This document shows positions 19,071 through 29,504 of a stretch of DNA of 64,000 nucleotides, one piece after another (position 1 is the stretch's first letter; each line of letters opens with the position of its first letter). Source of the stretch: Tractidigestivibacter montrealensis. Lineage in GTDB: Bacteria > Actinomycetota > Coriobacteriia > Coriobacteriales > Atopobiaceae. The stretch is taken from positions 623,133-687,132 of the forward strand of contig NZ_JANSKA010000001.1 in NCBI RefSeq assembly GCF_024741235.1, given 5' to 3'. A model generated the notes under the pieces. It had not been told where the DNA came from and ran no database searches. It worked only from the letters and a program-made list of their open reading frames with translations. The translations under genes and the position numbers were made by a program.

Positions 19071-19484
19071 ATGATTGACCTGATTCTCTTCGCCGGGCGA
19101 ATCATCCTGGTGGTCCTTCTCTACGTGTTCCTCTTTGCCGCCATGCGCGCCGGCGTGGGCCTGGTGCGCGGCCAGCGCAAGGACACCGCCATCTGGTGCG
19201 TGGACGTCGAGAAGGGCTCGCGCGCCATGCGAGGCCTGCACGTGGACGTGCTTGGCCCCGTGGTCGTGGGACGCTCGCCCTCATCTGACATCGTGATTGA
19301 CGAGCCGTACGTCTCGGCCACGCATGCACGCTTCACCATCCAGGGGCCGGCCCTCGTCCTGGAGGACCTTGGCTCCACTAACGGGACCATGGTCAACGGC
19401 CACGTCATCGACCAGCCCGTAACCCTTCGCGACGGTGACGAGGTGCAGGTTGGCGACACCGTCATGCGAGTGAGCCGCCAATAA
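19071..19484 (+). CDS. fhaB: FhaB-like membrane-anchored FHA protein
   Basis: 137 residues: an N-terminal transmembrane helix (LILFAGRIILVVLLYVFLF, about 4-22), a short linker, then an FHA domain (about 60-130) with VGRSPSSDIVI, VSATHARF and GSTNGTMVNG. Same layout as mycobacterial FhaB (FipA), which links phospho-signalling to cell division. It begins three bases after fhaA and its stop overlaps the phosphatase start (TAATG), so translation is coupled. Confidence 0.9.
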   Translation: MIDLILFAGRIILVVLLYVFLFAAMRAGVGLVRGQRKDTAIWCVDVEKGSRAMRGLHVDVLGPVVVGRSPSSDIVIDEPYVSATHARFTIQGPALVLEDLGSTNGTMVNGHVIDQPVTLRDGDEVQVGDTVMRVSRQ

Positions 19485-21016
19485 TGGCCGCCGAGGACCC
19501 AGAGACCCCGCTCAGGGACGCACCGCTCGACGCAGCAGCTCCCGATGCCCACACCGCAACGGTGGTGGGAAAGCACGCTGCTGTGGAACACGGCGCACAT
19601 GCCGCCGCCAAGCAGGCGTCCGCAAGCGTTTCGGCTGCGAGCAGCGCCCCCCGCGATGAGGGCACGCCCTCATCCGCAGACTCAACACAGCCCCAGGAAC
19701 CCGTCAACGCCCCCGGCCGCGCGACCATCCCCGTGGAAGGCCGAGCCGGAGCCGACGCCACCAGCGGCAAGAACGCGTTCATCTCATGGGGCGCCCGCTC
19801 CGACGTGGGCCTGGTAAGAAGCCATAACGAGGACTCGTTCCTCATTCGCACGCCATGCTTTGCCGTATGTGACGGCATGGGTGGCCACGCCGCCGGCGAG
19901 GTAGCAAGCTCTATCGCCGTGGAGACCATTGGCGAGAAGGCCCCCGCAACCGCAGACGACACCCTCCTGGGCGCCGCAATTGAGGCCGCCAACCTGGCCG
20001 TTATCAAGGGGGCCGAGGAGGGCCGCGGCAAGCCCGGCATGGGCTGCACGGCCTCGGCGGCACTCATCGATGGCAACCGCATGGCTATTGCCCACGTAGG
20101 AGATTCTCGCATCTACCTCCTCCACGCAGGCACGCTGGTACGCGTTACGCGCGATCACTCCTACGTCGAGGAGCTTGTGGACGCCGGGCAGATAACCGCC
20201 GACGAGGCCCGCGTGCACCCCTCGCGCTCAATCATCACGCGCGCCCTGGGCTCCGACCCGGATATGTACGCTGACCACTTCTCGATCGAGGTGGCCAATG
20301 GCGACCGCGTGATCATCTGCTCCGACGGACTCTCCAGCATGGTCCCCGACAGCGAGATAGAGTCGGTGGCCGTCTCGAGCGCCACACCGCAGCAGGCCGC
20401 AGACAACCTGGTCTCGGCCGCGCTTACCGCGGGCGGCGCCGACAACGTGACTGTCATTGTGGTCGACATCCTGAATGACGGCGTTGCGGCGGCGGCACGC
20501 AAGCACTCGGTGGGCTTTGCCCTTCGCGTGGTGGTGGCCATGGTGGTAGTGGCCGTTGTTATTCTCGGCGGCATCTTCGCCTTTGCCAAAAACGAGTGGT
20601 ACCTGGGGGTCGACGGCGACACCGTGGGCATCTACCAGGGTATTGACGGGGAACTTCTTGGTATTTCGCTCTCCAACCTGGTGCAGACCACAGCGGTGGA
20701 GGTAAGCGACCTGCCTACAAACGTGGCAACGCAGCTTGAGAATGGTGGAGTGCGCGTTGACTCAGAGGAGGCGGCCCTCTCCACCGTGGAGTCATACCGT
20801 TCGCAGATAGACGCCGAGAAGACCAAGGCAGCCGAGAAGGCCGCCGAGGTCACGGCCGAGGGCAACCCCGCAGGCGAGGCCGCGCCAGAAGGCGACGCCC
20901 AAATGGATGAGTCCGGCGCAGACTCTGGCACAGACTCTACAAGCGGAGACAACGCGACAAGCACCGACGCTACTGGAACTACTGGGGACACGACGCAGAC
21001 AAACGGGGGTGAGTGA
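19484..21016 (+). CDS. pstP: PP2C-family Ser/Thr phosphatase (PstP-like)
   Basis: 510 residues. A low-complexity Ala-rich N-terminal ~100 residues precede the PP2C domain (about 105-335) with motifs [33 protein letters not shown] and [11 protein letters not shown], which hold the Mn2+ ions. A transmembrane helix follows (about 346-366), then an extracellular Thr/Asp/Glu-rich tail. It removes phosphate from the kinases and FHA partners of the operon. The extra N-terminal region is unusual; most PstP proteins begin directly with the catalytic domain. It overlaps the next gene by 4 bases. Confidence 0.93.
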   Translation: MAAEDPETPLRDAPLDAAAPDAHTATVVGKHAAVEHGAHAAAKQASASVSAASSAPRDEGTPSSADSTQPQEPVNAPGRATIPVEGRAGADATSGKNAFISWGARSDVGLVRSHNEDSFLIRTPCFAVCDGMGGHAAGEVASSIAVETIGEKAPATADDTLLGAAIEAANLAVIKGAEEGRGKPGMGCTASAALIDGNRMAIAHVGDSRIYLLHAGTLVRVTRDHSYVEELVDAGQITADEARVHPSRSIITRALGSDPDMYADHFSIEVANGDRVIICSDGLSSMVPDSEIESVAVSSATPQQAADNLVSAALTAGGADNVTVIVVDILNDGVAAAARKHSVGFALRVVVAMVVVAVVILGGIFAFAKNEWYLGVDGDTVGIYQGIDGELLGISLSNLVQTTAVEVSDLPTNVATQLENGGVRVDSEEAALSTVESYRSQIDAEKTKAAEKAAEVTAEGNPAGEAAPEGDAQMDESGADSGTDSTSGDNATSTDATGTTGDTTQTNGGE

Positions 21017-23889
21017 CCGTGGCCAACGAGGGAATCCGCGGTGGCAACCGCAGGAACATGGAGCTTCTCTTCCTCTGCCTGGCAGCCGTGCCGGTAGTCC
21101 TGCTCTACGCCCTGTACGTCGTGAACGACAACGTGACGCTCTCCCTGGACACGCTCGCCGTGCCCGTGGGGCTCTTTGTGGCGTTTGCTGTGGCCCATGT
21201 GGCCATTCGGATCCTTGCCCCCGACGCAGACCCCGTGATCTTGCCCGTGGTCTTTTTGCTCTCGGGCCTAGGCATTGCCTTTGTCACGCGCCTCGCCCCA
21301 GACCTGGCCGATAACCAGGTCCTGTGGCTCTTCATCTCGGTTGCGGCCATGATTGCGACGCTCTTCTTTGTGCGCAACCTCGACAAGCTGGCAGACTATA
21401 AGTACACGCTGGGGCTTGTGGGCGTGATCTTGCTCATCCTGCCCATGATCATTGGTACCGAGAAGAACGGCAGCAAGCTCTGGCTCACGTTTGGCAGCTT
21501 CTCGTTCCAGCCGGGCGAGCTGGCAAAGATCCTCATCGTTCTGTTCCTGGCCTTCTACCTTGCCTCCAACCGAGAGGCGCTCTCCGTCACTGCGCACCGC
21601 GTGGGGCCGTTCCGCATTCCGCGCTTCCGCATGCTGCTCCCCCTCTTCATCATGTGGGGCATCAGCCTGCTCATCGTCATCTTCGAGCGCGACCTGGGCA
21701 GCGCGCTTCTCTTCTTCATGTACTTCGTGGTCATGCTCTACGTTGCCACCGGTCGGTGGAGCTACGTGTTCATTGCCATTGGCCTTCTCGTCATTGGCTT
21801 CTTCTTCTGCTACCACTTCTTCTCGCACGTGAAGATCCGCGTGGACATCTGGCTTGACCCCTGGAGCGATGCGCAGGATAGCGGCTATCAGATCGTGCAG
21901 TCGCTGTACTCCATCGCCGACGGCGACCTGGTGGGCACCGGCATTGGCAAGGGCATGCCCACCCTCATCCCCTTTGTCGAGAGCGACTTCCTCTTCTCGG
22001 CCATCGCCGAGGAAATGGGCCTTTTGGGCGCCAGTGCCGTCATCATCCTCTACATGCTCTTCTGCGTGCGCGGCTTTGCTACCGCGGCGCGCGCCAAGTC
22101 CGACTCTTCCGCCTTTGCCGCGGTGGGTCTAACCACGGTCATCGGCTTCCAGGCGTTCCTCATCATTGCCGGCGTCACCAAGCTTTTGCCCCTCACGGGC
22201 GTGACGCTTCCCTTCATGAGCCAGGGCGGCAGCTCGCTTCTCTCGAGCTTCATCATCGTGGGCCTGCTCCTGCGTGCGGGCGACGAGGGCACGGGCCGCG
22301 AGGCGCAGCTTGTGGCCAGCACGCCCGAGAGCGGCAACGGCCGCGTGTCGCTGCTGGGCGCCCAGGCGTCCGCCTTTGTCCACGGCTCGCACGCCCGCGC
22401 CCGCTTTGAGGTGCAGGGCGAGGAGTCCGGCGTCCTTGGCCGCGTGGCCTTGGGCAAGCGGCTCACCGCGCTCATCACCGCCTTTGCGGTGCTCTTTGCG
22501 GCGCTTATCGCCAACCTCACCTACCTGCAGGTGATCAACGCCAGTACCATCCAGCACATGCCGTCCAACAACCACACCATCGCCAAGAGCGCCTACGCGC
22601 AGCGCGGCGCCATCATTACCTCCGACGGCGTGACGCTGGCTGAGAGCCTGCGCCAGGAGGACGGCACCTACCTGCGTTCCTACCCGCAGGGTTCGCTTGC
22701 GGCGCACACGGTTGGCTACATCTCCACGCGCTACGGCACCTCGGGCATCGAGTCCACCATGAACGACACGCTCACGGGTAGCTCCAACTACTCGGATTGG
22801 AAGAATGCGCTCTACTCGCTGGCAGGAGTCCAGGAGCCCGGAAACACTGTGGCACTCACGATCAACTCCCAGATGCAGCGTGCGGCGGAGTCTGCCCTCG
22901 AGGGCTACACGGGTGCCGTGGTGGTGCTCGACCCGTCCACGGGAGCAGTTCTCGCCAAGGCTAGCGCGCCTACGTACTCCAACGACCAGCTGGATGAAAT
23001 CATGAGCTCGGGTGGTTCGGGCTCGCAGCTGCTCGACCGCACCACGCAGGCGCTCTACTCGCCCGGCTCCACCTTCAAGGCGGTCACGCTCTCCGCGGCG
23101 CTCGACACCGGCACCACCTCGCTCGACACGGTCTACGACGCCGAGCCGGCGCTGACCATCGGCGGCGCCGAGGTGAGCAACTACGGCTACAACGACTATG
23201 GGACCCCCACCCTAAAGGAAGCCTTCGCCCTCTCGTCCAACACGGTCTTTGGCCAGGTGGGCGTGCAGGTTGGTGCCTCCAACCTGGTAAAGTACGCCGA
23301 TGCCTTTGGCTACGGGACCAACGTTGGCCAAGACTTCAACACGCAGGCATCCCTCATGCCCGAGCCGTCCGAGATGACCGAGTGGGAGACCGCATGGGCG
23401 GCGTGTGGGCAGCCCGTAGGCCAGCACCCCAGCCCCGCCGGCCCGCAGGTGACCGTGATGCAGAACGCTATGGTCGCCCAGGCGGTCGCTAACGGCGGCG
23501 TGGTCATGAACCCCTACCTGGTCGATCACGTACTCTCGCCCGAGGGAGCGGTGATCTCTACAACACAGCCCAAGTCCCTTGGCCAGGCCATTTCGGCCGA
23601 CACAGCCTCCAAGGTAAAGGAGGCCATGCTCGGAGTCGTAGACCACGGCACTGGCAGAAGGGCCAAGGTTCAGGGCGTCCAGGTTGCCGGCAAGACCGGC
23701 ACCGCCCAGATCGAGGACGGAAAGATCAACTCGTTCTTCATCGGCTTCGCGCCGTACGACAACCCCACGCTCATCATCTCGGTCGTCATCGAAGGAGCAG
23801 ATGGCACCGACGTCGAGGGGTATGCCGCCGGCGTGGCGGGGCAGGTCCTTGCGAGCTGCCTCAATATCCAGGCACTTGGCGCAAGCTGA
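21013..23889 (+). CDS. RodA/FtsW-class glycosyltransferase fused to a class B PBP
   Basis: 958 residues with two enzymes in one chain. Residues about 20-425 are a SEDS polytopic membrane protein of the RodA/FtsW type ([39 protein letters not shown]), which polymerises lipid II into glycan. After a cytosolic linker comes a single helix (about 482-500) and a transpeptidase with SPGSTFKA (about 682), SSN (about 740) and KTGTAQ (about 893). In other actinobacteria these are separate adjacent genes rodA and pbpA. No frameshift or stop lies between them, and the linker ([20 protein letters not shown]) is in frame throughout. The GTG start overlaps the phosphatase stop. Confidence 0.95.
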   Translation: MTVANEGIRGGNRRNMELLFLCLAAVPVVLLYALYVVNDNVTLSLDTLAVPVGLFVAFAVAHVAIRILAPDADPVILPVVFLLSGLGIAFVTRLAPDLADNQVLWLFISVAAMIATLFFVRNLDKLADYKYTLGLVGVILLILPMIIGTEKNGSKLWLTFGSFSFQPGELAKILIVLFLAFYLASNREALSVTAHRVGPFRIPRFRMLLPLFIMWGISLLIVIFERDLGSALLFFMYFVVMLYVATGRWSYVFIAIGLLVIGFFFCYHFFSHVKIRVDIWLDPWSDAQDSGYQIVQSLYSIADGDLVGTGIGKGMPTLIPFVESDFLFSAIAEEMGLLGASAVIILYMLFCVRGFATAARAKSDSSAFAAVGLTTVIGFQAFLIIAGVTKLLPLTGVTLPFMSQGGSSLLSSFIIVGLLLRAGDEGTGREAQLVASTPESGNGRVSLLGAQASAFVHGSHARARFEVQGEESGVLGRVALGKRLTALITAFAVLFAALIANLTYLQVINASTIQHMPSNNHTIAKSAYAQRGAIITSDGVTLAESLRQEDGTYLRSYPQGSLAAHTVGYISTRYGTSGIESTMNDTLTGSSNYSDWKNALYSLAGVQEPGNTVALTINSQMQRAAESALEGYTGAVVVLDPSTGAVLAKASAPTYSNDQLDEIMSSGGSGSQLLDRTTQALYSPGSTFKAVTLSAALDTGTTSLDTVYDAEPALTIGGAEVSNYGYNDYGTPTLKEAFALSSNTVFGQVGVQVGASNLVKYADAFGYGTNVGQDFNTQASLMPEPSEMTEWETAWAACGQPVGQHPSPAGPQVTVMQNAMVAQAVANGGVVMNPYLVDHVLSPEGAVISTTQPKSLGQAISADTASKVKEAMLGVVDHGTGRRAKVQGVQVAGKTGTAQIEDGKINSFFIGFAPYDNPTLIISVVIEGADGTDVEGYAAGVAGQVLASCLNIQALGAS

Positions 23890-24004
23890 TGAGGGAGGCA
23901 CGGCTGTCGCACGTGATGAGTTTCTTGTAACGAAAACGAACCGCCGAGCACTTCAAACGTAGACGCAAGACGCGGTGTTGCCGCTTGGGTGATAGGAGAG
24001 GCAG

Positions 24005-26026
24005 ATGGCAGACAGGGTCCTTGGTGGAAGGTACCAGGTCCTCGACAAGGTGGGCACGGGAGGCATGGCCACGGTGTACCGTGGCATGGACCAGGTTCTG
24101 GGGAGGACCGTCGCCATCAAGACGATGCTGCCCCAGTACGCAACCGATCCCTCGTTCGCCGCGCGCTTCAAGCAGGAGGCGCAGGCTGCGGCAGCGCTCA
24201 ACAGCCCGTACATTGTCTCGGTCTATGACTGGGGCAAGGACGGCGACACCTACTACATCATCATGGAGTACCTGCGCGGCACCGACCTCAAGAGCGGCAT
24301 CCGCAAGCATGGCGCGCTTGACTGCAAGAAGGTCGCACAGATTGGCTCGCAGATCGCTCAGGCACTCTCCGTGGCCCACAACCACGACATCATCCACCGC
24401 GACATCAAACCGCAGAACATCATGGTGCAGCCCGACGGCAACATCAAGGTGATGGACTTCGGCATCGCGCGCGCAAAGAACAGCCACCTCACCACCGATA
24501 ACTCCGTGCTTGGCACGGCGCACTATGTCTCGCCCGAGCAGACCCAGGGCAAGCCTCTTGGCCCCACCACCGACCTCTACTCCCTGGGCATTGTGATGTA
24601 CGAGGCCGCCACCGGCCGCGTGCCGTTTGACGGCGACAACGCCGTGACCGTGGCCATGAAGCAGGTCACCGAGCAGCCCGTGCCACCCAGCCAGATCAAC
24701 CCCAACGTGGATCCGCAGCTTGAGGCCATCATCCTCAAGTGCATGCAGAAGGACCCCAAGGACCGCTTCCAGACGGCCGACGAGCTCTACCACACGCTGC
24801 ATGACTATCTTTCCGGTCGTATGCAGGCGGTCAACAACGCCACGGCTATGCTGCCCGCCACCCCTACCACCCCGCTGTCGCGTGGGAACGGCTCCACGCA
24901 GAGCCTGCCGCGTACGCAGAGTACCGGCAGGATGCGCCCTCAGTCCGCCACCGAGCAGGCGGCGCAGGAAGAGGAGGAGCGCCAGAAGAAGCAGAAGCGC
25001 AACCGCGTGCTTGCCATCGTTGGCGCCATCGCCGGCATCGTGGTTGTGGCACTCATCATTGCAAGCGTGCTGGGGTCTGGCTCCAAGGCCTACTCGGTGC
25101 CCAACCTCCTTGGCCTCACGCAGGACGACGCCCAGGCCCAGCTCGACTCCGACGGTCACGGCTTCCAGATAGGCAACGTGTCCGAGCAGTACTCCCCCTC
25201 CGTCGAGGAGGGCAAGATCATCGAGCAGACCCCCGGAGCCGGCAGAACGGCAACCGAGGGCTCGAGCATCGACATTGTGGTCTCGAAGGGCGAGGAGCCA
25301 GCGGCATCGGTCACGGTGCCAGACCTCACCAACTGCACGCCTTCAGAGGCGCAAGACCTGCTCAACAAGTACGGGCTCAAGGGGCAGGCCGGTGACTCCG
25401 TCTACAACGCCGACGTCGAAGTTGGCCACGTTGCCGAGCAGGAGCCTGCGGCCGAGACCTCCGCCAAGGCCGGCGACACCATCACCTATCACCTCTCGCA
25501 GGGCGCTGAGCAGGTCTCCGTTCCCAACGTGGTGGGCGAGTCCCAGTCCAGCGCAACGAGCACGCTCCAGAGCGCGGGCTTTGAGGTGAGCGTCACGCAG
25601 TCCTCCTCGCCCAGCGTCGAGAAGGGCAACGTCATTAGCACCAACCCCTCCGCCGGTACGAGCGCCGACAAGGGCAGCACCGTGACCATTACGGTCTCCA
25701 CCGGCCCGTCCTCCGTCTCGGTGCCCAACGTTTTGGGATATGACGAGTCCTCCGCCGAAAGCGCGCTCAAGAATGCCGGCTTCGGCGTGACGGTAACTAC
25801 CGAGGCAAGCAGCACGGTTGCAAAGGGCAAGGTAATCTCCCAGTCCGCCACCTCCGCAACGTCTGGTTCGACAATCACAATTGTGGTTTCAAGCGGGTCC
25901 GGCAGCTCCAACTCCGGCACCAACAACGGTTCGAACAGCAATGGCAACTCGTCGACCAACAACGGCGGAACTAACTCGGGCAACGGCGAGGGTACCAACA
26001 CCGGCTCGACGACCAGCGGGACGTAG
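24005..26026 (+). CDS. pknB: PASTA-domain Ser/Thr kinase PknB
   Basis: 673 residues: kinase domain about 8-270 with GTGGMATVYRG, VAIKTM, HRDIKPQN, DFGIA and GTAHYVSPEQ; transmembrane helix about 336-357; four extracellular PASTA repeats (each begins with a VPN/VPD motif: SVPNLLG, TVPDLTN, SVPNVVG, SVPNVLG), then a Ser/Asn/Gly/Thr-rich tail of about 45 residues. PASTA domains sense muropeptides or lipid II and drive kinase dimerisation. Unlike the first kinase of the operon, this one keeps the HRD arginine. ATG preceded by GATAGGAGAGGCAG, a good ribosome-binding site. The 115-base gap upstream has no clear promoter. Confidence 0.97.
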   Translation: MADRVLGGRYQVLDKVGTGGMATVYRGMDQVLGRTVAIKTMLPQYATDPSFAARFKQEAQAAAALNSPYIVSVYDWGKDGDTYYIIMEYLRGTDLKSGIRKHGALDCKKVAQIGSQIAQALSVAHNHDIIHRDIKPQNIMVQPDGNIKVMDFGIARAKNSHLTTDNSVLGTAHYVSPEQTQGKPLGPTTDLYSLGIVMYEAATGRVPFDGDNAVTVAMKQVTEQPVPPSQINPNVDPQLEAIILKCMQKDPKDRFQTADELYHTLHDYLSGRMQAVNNATAMLPATPTTPLSRGNGSTQSLPRTQSTGRMRPQSATEQAAQEEEERQKKQKRNRVLAIVGAIAGIVVVALIIASVLGSGSKAYSVPNLLGLTQDDAQAQLDSDGHGFQIGNVSEQYSPSVEEGKIIEQTPGAGRTATEGSSIDIVVSKGEEPAASVTVPDLTNCTPSEAQDLLNKYGLKGQAGDSVYNADVEVGHVAEQEPAAETSAKAGDTITYHLSQGAEQVSVPNVVGESQSSATSTLQSAGFEVSVTQSSSPSVEKGNVISTNPSAGTSADKGSTVTITVSTGPSSVSVPNVLGYDESSAESALKNAGFGVTVTTEASSTVAKGKVISQSATSATSGSTITIVVSSGSGSSNSGTNNGSNSNGNSSTNNGGTNSGNGEGTNTGSTTSGT

Positions 26027-26046
26027 GGAAGGCTGCTGGTGAGATA

Positions 26047-26080
26047 AGCCCCGGTCGCAGCAATGCGGCCGGGGCTTTGT
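26047..26080 (+). terminator. Terminator after the pknB operon
   Basis: Stem AAGCCCCGG / CCGGGGCTT with inner CGC/GCG pairing, followed by TGTTGTT. It lies 20 bases past the pknB stop and only 24 bases before the end of the convergent helicase gene. Confidence 0.85.
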
Positions 26081-26103
26081 TGTTGGTGGGGGCAGCAGCC
26101 CCC

Positions 26104-29100
26104 TTAGCTTGCGAGCTTGTTTGTCTTGGGCAGGAACTTTGCGGGAATCGGACGCCGTAGGCGCCATATGATAGTCATAGGTCTTGAACCGCTATGACTA
26201 ACGGGATCTACGAGTCCCAGGAACGTGTATGGTTGCGTTCCATATGAATCCTTGCTGTATTCGCGAACGAACAGGGCGACCCTGGTTTTCCTTTGCTGCT
26301 CCTCATCCCACTGGCGTATGTAGCGCCTGCCGACCGTTGAATCTGCTGACGTCTTGTTCTGACTCTGCCAATGGAAGAGCGTCTCGCTTATTGAATAGTC
26401 TTCGTACATGGTCGATGGAGAGTATTCCTTCTCGGACTTGTTGAGAGTGTTCACAAGCACGTCAATGGCCTTGTCCTTGACGTAGGAGACTCCCTCGCGC
26501 ACGTTCTGCGGATCCATACGATCCATCGCAACAAAGATCTGATCCCTCGTGTACTGGCAGTGGAGACTGAGCGGGCAGTCAAAGCCCAGGTCAACCTCCT
26601 CGTCTACGAAATCAATCTCGCCCTTCCTCAGTTCTAGCAGGTCACGCAGCTCTTGAGAGAGCGTGCGGTTCTCGCAGACCCTGCGCATGCACTCGGCCGC
26701 ATTGGCAAAGGATCTGTCTCTAAAGGAGTTTGGCCAGACGGTGATCTGGAACATGTTGAGCATTCGCCGCTCGCGCGGGGAGCACGTCTCCCAATCGAGC
26801 CCTTCTGGGTCCTTGAGGCATGCAATCAGACAGTCAATCCAATTGCGCGAATCGATGGAGCACAACCTCATGAGCGCCTTTGTGAGGTCGCTCTCATCTG
26901 GATCATGGAAGTCCTCCCTCACCCCAGCTTCGACACAGAGACGAGAGAAGGACGCGTGTTTGTAGATGTCTCGCACATCCAGGTGGTGGTGGGCCACAAA
27001 GTTCGCAAAGGTAAGGGGTAGGCCCAAGTCCGCCTCGAAGGTTCGTATCGCAGCGACAATTGCCGGCTTGCCGCCAAGGGCATATCTGATGTTGTCGAGC
27101 ACATGTTGCTGAGCAATGCGCTCCAGGTGGATGTAGCAGCCCTTTGGCGCAGCTGTAAAGCCATTCTTTACCTGCCGCTCTATAGGGTCGGTCGTTTGCT
27201 CGAGAAGCGCCTTGAATCGGCTCTGGAAATCGAACCTGCGGTTCTGCCCGCCAATAAAGTCGAGGACGGTCAGGCACTCCTTGCCATCCGAGAGTCGCAG
27301 ACCACGGCCAAGCTGCTGGAGAAACACAGTCAGAGACTGTGTTGGTCGCAGGAAAAGCACCGTATCAATCTCGGGGATGTCCACGCCCTCGTTGAAGAGG
27401 TCGACGGTAAAGATGAACTTTATTCTCCCCTCCACGAGGCAGGCTCGCGCAGAAGCACGCTCTTCCTGCGGAGCATCCGACGTCAACGCAATCGAGGGAA
27501 TCCCAAGGTGCGAGAACTGCTCGGCCATGAACTTGGCATGGGCCTTGCTCACACAAAAGCCCAGCCCATGTATGCCGTCAATGTCCGTCACGTACTTCTC
27601 GACAGAACGAGCCACCAGCTGAGCTCTTCTTTTCGCGTTCTCTGTCTCGAACACGTAGACTCGCTCAAGGTCACTCTCGTCATAGCCTCCGCGGCTCCAC
27701 CTGACCGACGTTAGGTCAACCGTATCGTCGGTAACACCAAAGTAGCTAAAAGGGCACAGGAGCTTGCGATCGATTGCCTCTGGAAGACGAATCTCAGCCG
27801 CAACGCGATTGTCAAACCACGGGAGAATGCTCTTGCCGTCGGCTCGCTCTGGGGTGGCCGTCAGGCCAAGCAGTACCTTTGGCGTGAAGTGCTCTAACAG
27901 GGCCTGGTACGATTCAGCAGCACCGTGATGTATTTCGTCGACAATGATGTAGTCGTAGTAGGTTGGTGTGATGACGTCCGTAAGGTTGCGGGAGTTTATC
28001 GTCTGTATCGAGACAAACAGGTGGTCAAGGCTATCCGGGCTGTTGTAGTTGCCGACAAACAGCTCACCAAAGTTCTGGTCGTGAAGAATGCCCCTGAAGC
28101 ACGCAATCGACTGCTCGAGGATCTCCCTTCGGTGCGCCACGAAGAGCAGCCGCGCCGGACGACCATCGTTATACCGCTTGCAGTAGTTGCGGTAATCAAA
28201 AGCAGCGATGACCGTCTTTCCAGTACCAGTTGCAGCCACTACGAGGTTGCGCCAACATCCGCGGACCTCGCGCTCTGCCTGAAGCTTGTCTAGGATTCTC
28301 TGCTGGTAGGGATAGGGGGTGACGTCGAATGAGTAGCTTATGGCCCCCAGGCCCTGCTGCGAATCGCGACCCTTCTCGTGCTGGATGGCTGCCACAAGTT
28401 TTGCCTGGTCGTCGGGCAAATAGTCTTCGAACTCCGGTTGGTTCCAGTACGTCTCGAACGTTGCCTCAACCTTGTTGAGCGTATCTGGCTGGTCAGCGCG
28501 ACTGATCTTTAAGTTCCACTCCAGGCCACTAGAAATGGCAGGGTTTGAGAGGTTGGAAGATCCAACGTACGCAGTAGTAAAGCCGGTGTTGCGCCTGAAA
28601 ACATAGGCCTTGGCATGCAGCCTGGTTCGTGAGGTGTCATAGGAGATTTTTACTTGAGCCCCAGGCAGCTTGGCCAGTTCTGTCACGGCTTTAGGATCGG
28701 TTGCACCCATATAGCTCGTGGTGATTATCTTGAGCTCTCCCCCACGACCGGCAAAGGCACGCAGCTCGTCCATGATGAGGCGAAGCCCGCTCCATTTAAT
28801 GAACGAGACAAGCATGAGAATCTGATCCGCGGATTCAATCTCTTTCTTGAGCTCGGTGTAGAGCTGCGGCTCGTGCGCCGATCCCGTAAAGAGCGAGGTC
28901 CTTGCGATGGAGGTGTCCGGCCTCACAAAGCTGAGCGTGCGACCCGTTGCGGGGCCAACGGAGTTCATGCGGTCTCTAACAGAAAGGAGCTGTCTGGCAG
29001 GCGAGTCAACCTCATCGGCAGCAATGGACAACCCAAGCTCGGGGTCATCTGGCGAGACGCTCTCCGCCATATTCTTGATAATAGAATTAACGATCTTCAC

Positions 29101-29298
29101 CTGACGTTGAAGAGCGTCCTTCCCACTAACCCCATCGAGCGACTGGCGCACGGCCCTCTCGACATATGCCGAGAGGATACGAGATGCCTCGGCGGAATCG
29201 ATGTTCCCCTCGAAGACGTCTTGCGAAGAAGATGCCTCGTTGATCTTGCCCCTAAGCGCCTGGCTAATGGTCTGCTCATATAGCCCTGGCTTCAGCAT
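26104..29298 (-). CDS. PLD-nuclease / SF2 helicase fusion with DUF3427-type C-terminus
   Basis: 1064 residues from ATG with AGGAG five bases upstream; 19 upstream codons of open frame are dropped. N-terminal ~320 residues include a phospholipase D-type region with HAKAYVF and VGSSNLSNPA (HKD pattern, about residue 225). A superfamily 2 helicase follows: Walker A ATGTGKT (about 356), DEIHHG (about 457), LTATPERADG, and QLGRGLRLSDG motif VI. The C-terminal ~330 residues, including FLGLVDPVSHSGSRPM, resemble DUF3427. Such HKD-nuclease/helicase proteins are found in defence islands and are thought to act on foreign DNA. Base composition is lower in GC than its neighbours, suggesting transfer. Its role here is inferred from architecture and context. 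Confidence 0.85.
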   Translation of the reverse strand: MLKPGLYEQTISQALRGKINEASSSQDVFEGNIDSAEASRILSAYVERAVRQSLDGVSGKDALQRQVKIVNSIIKNMAESVSPDDPELGLSIAADEVDSPARQLLSVRDRMNSVGPATGRTLSFVRPDTSIARTSLFTGSAHEPQLYTELKKEIESADQILMLVSFIKWSGLRLIMDELRAFAGRGGELKIITTSYMGATDPKAVTELAKLPGAQVKISYDTSRTRLHAKAYVFRRNTGFTTAYVGSSNLSNPAISSGLEWNLKISRADQPDTLNKVEATFETYWNQPEFEDYLPDDQAKLVAAIQHEKGRDSQQGLGAISYSFDVTPYPYQQRILDKLQAEREVRGCWRNLVVAATGTGKTVIAAFDYRNYCKRYNDGRPARLLFVAHRREILEQSIACFRGILHDQNFGELFVGNYNSPDSLDHLFVSIQTINSRNLTDVITPTYYDYIIVDEIHHGAAESYQALLEHFTPKVLLGLTATPERADGKSILPWFDNRVAAEIRLPEAIDRKLLCPFSYFGVTDDTVDLTSVRWSRGGYDESDLERVYVFETENAKRRAQLVARSVEKYVTDIDGIHGLGFCVSKAHAKFMAEQFSHLGIPSIALTSDAPQEERASARACLVEGRIKFIFTVDLFNEGVDIPEIDTVLFLRPTQSLTVFLQQLGRGLRLSDGKECLTVLDFIGGQNRRFDFQSRFKALLEQTTDPIERQVKNGFTAAPKGCYIHLERIAQQHVLDNIRYALGGKPAIVAAIRTFEADLGLPLTFANFVAHHHLDVRDIYKHASFSRLCVEAGVREDFHDPDESDLTKALMRLCSIDSRNWIDCLIACLKDPEGLDWETCSPRERRMLNMFQITVWPNSFRDRSFANAAECMRRVCENRTLSQELRDLLELRKGEIDFVDEEVDLGFDCPLSLHCQYTRDQIFVAMDRMDPQNVREGVSYVKDKAIDVLVNTLNKSEKEYSPSTMYEDYSISETLFHWQSQNKTSADSTVGRRYIRQWDEEQQRKTRVALFVREYSKDSYGTQPYTFLGLVDPVSHSGSRPMTIIWRLRRPIPAKFLPKTNKLAS

Positions 29299-29504
29299 GT
29301 TTGCTCCTGTTGGATCTGAGGTTATAGCATCACGAATTTCGAGGTGCACATGCATCCAGGATCGACAATGGCGACGAGAAATGCAAGGAACTATGCACGG
29401 CAGGGGGTGAGAGGGACAAACGCCCGGTTGTCTCTGAGGCCGGCACTCGACCGTGCGTACTTCTCGTTCAGGCAGTTATCCGGAAAGCGAGCAGACCCGC
29501 CCCC
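29299..29504. other. Gap between ATPase and helicase genes
   Basis: 206 bases containing the helicase ribosome-binding site. No terminator for the upstream ATPase gene is convincing, so the two minus-strand genes may be partly co-transcribed. A -10-like sequence was not clear. Confidence 0.4.
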
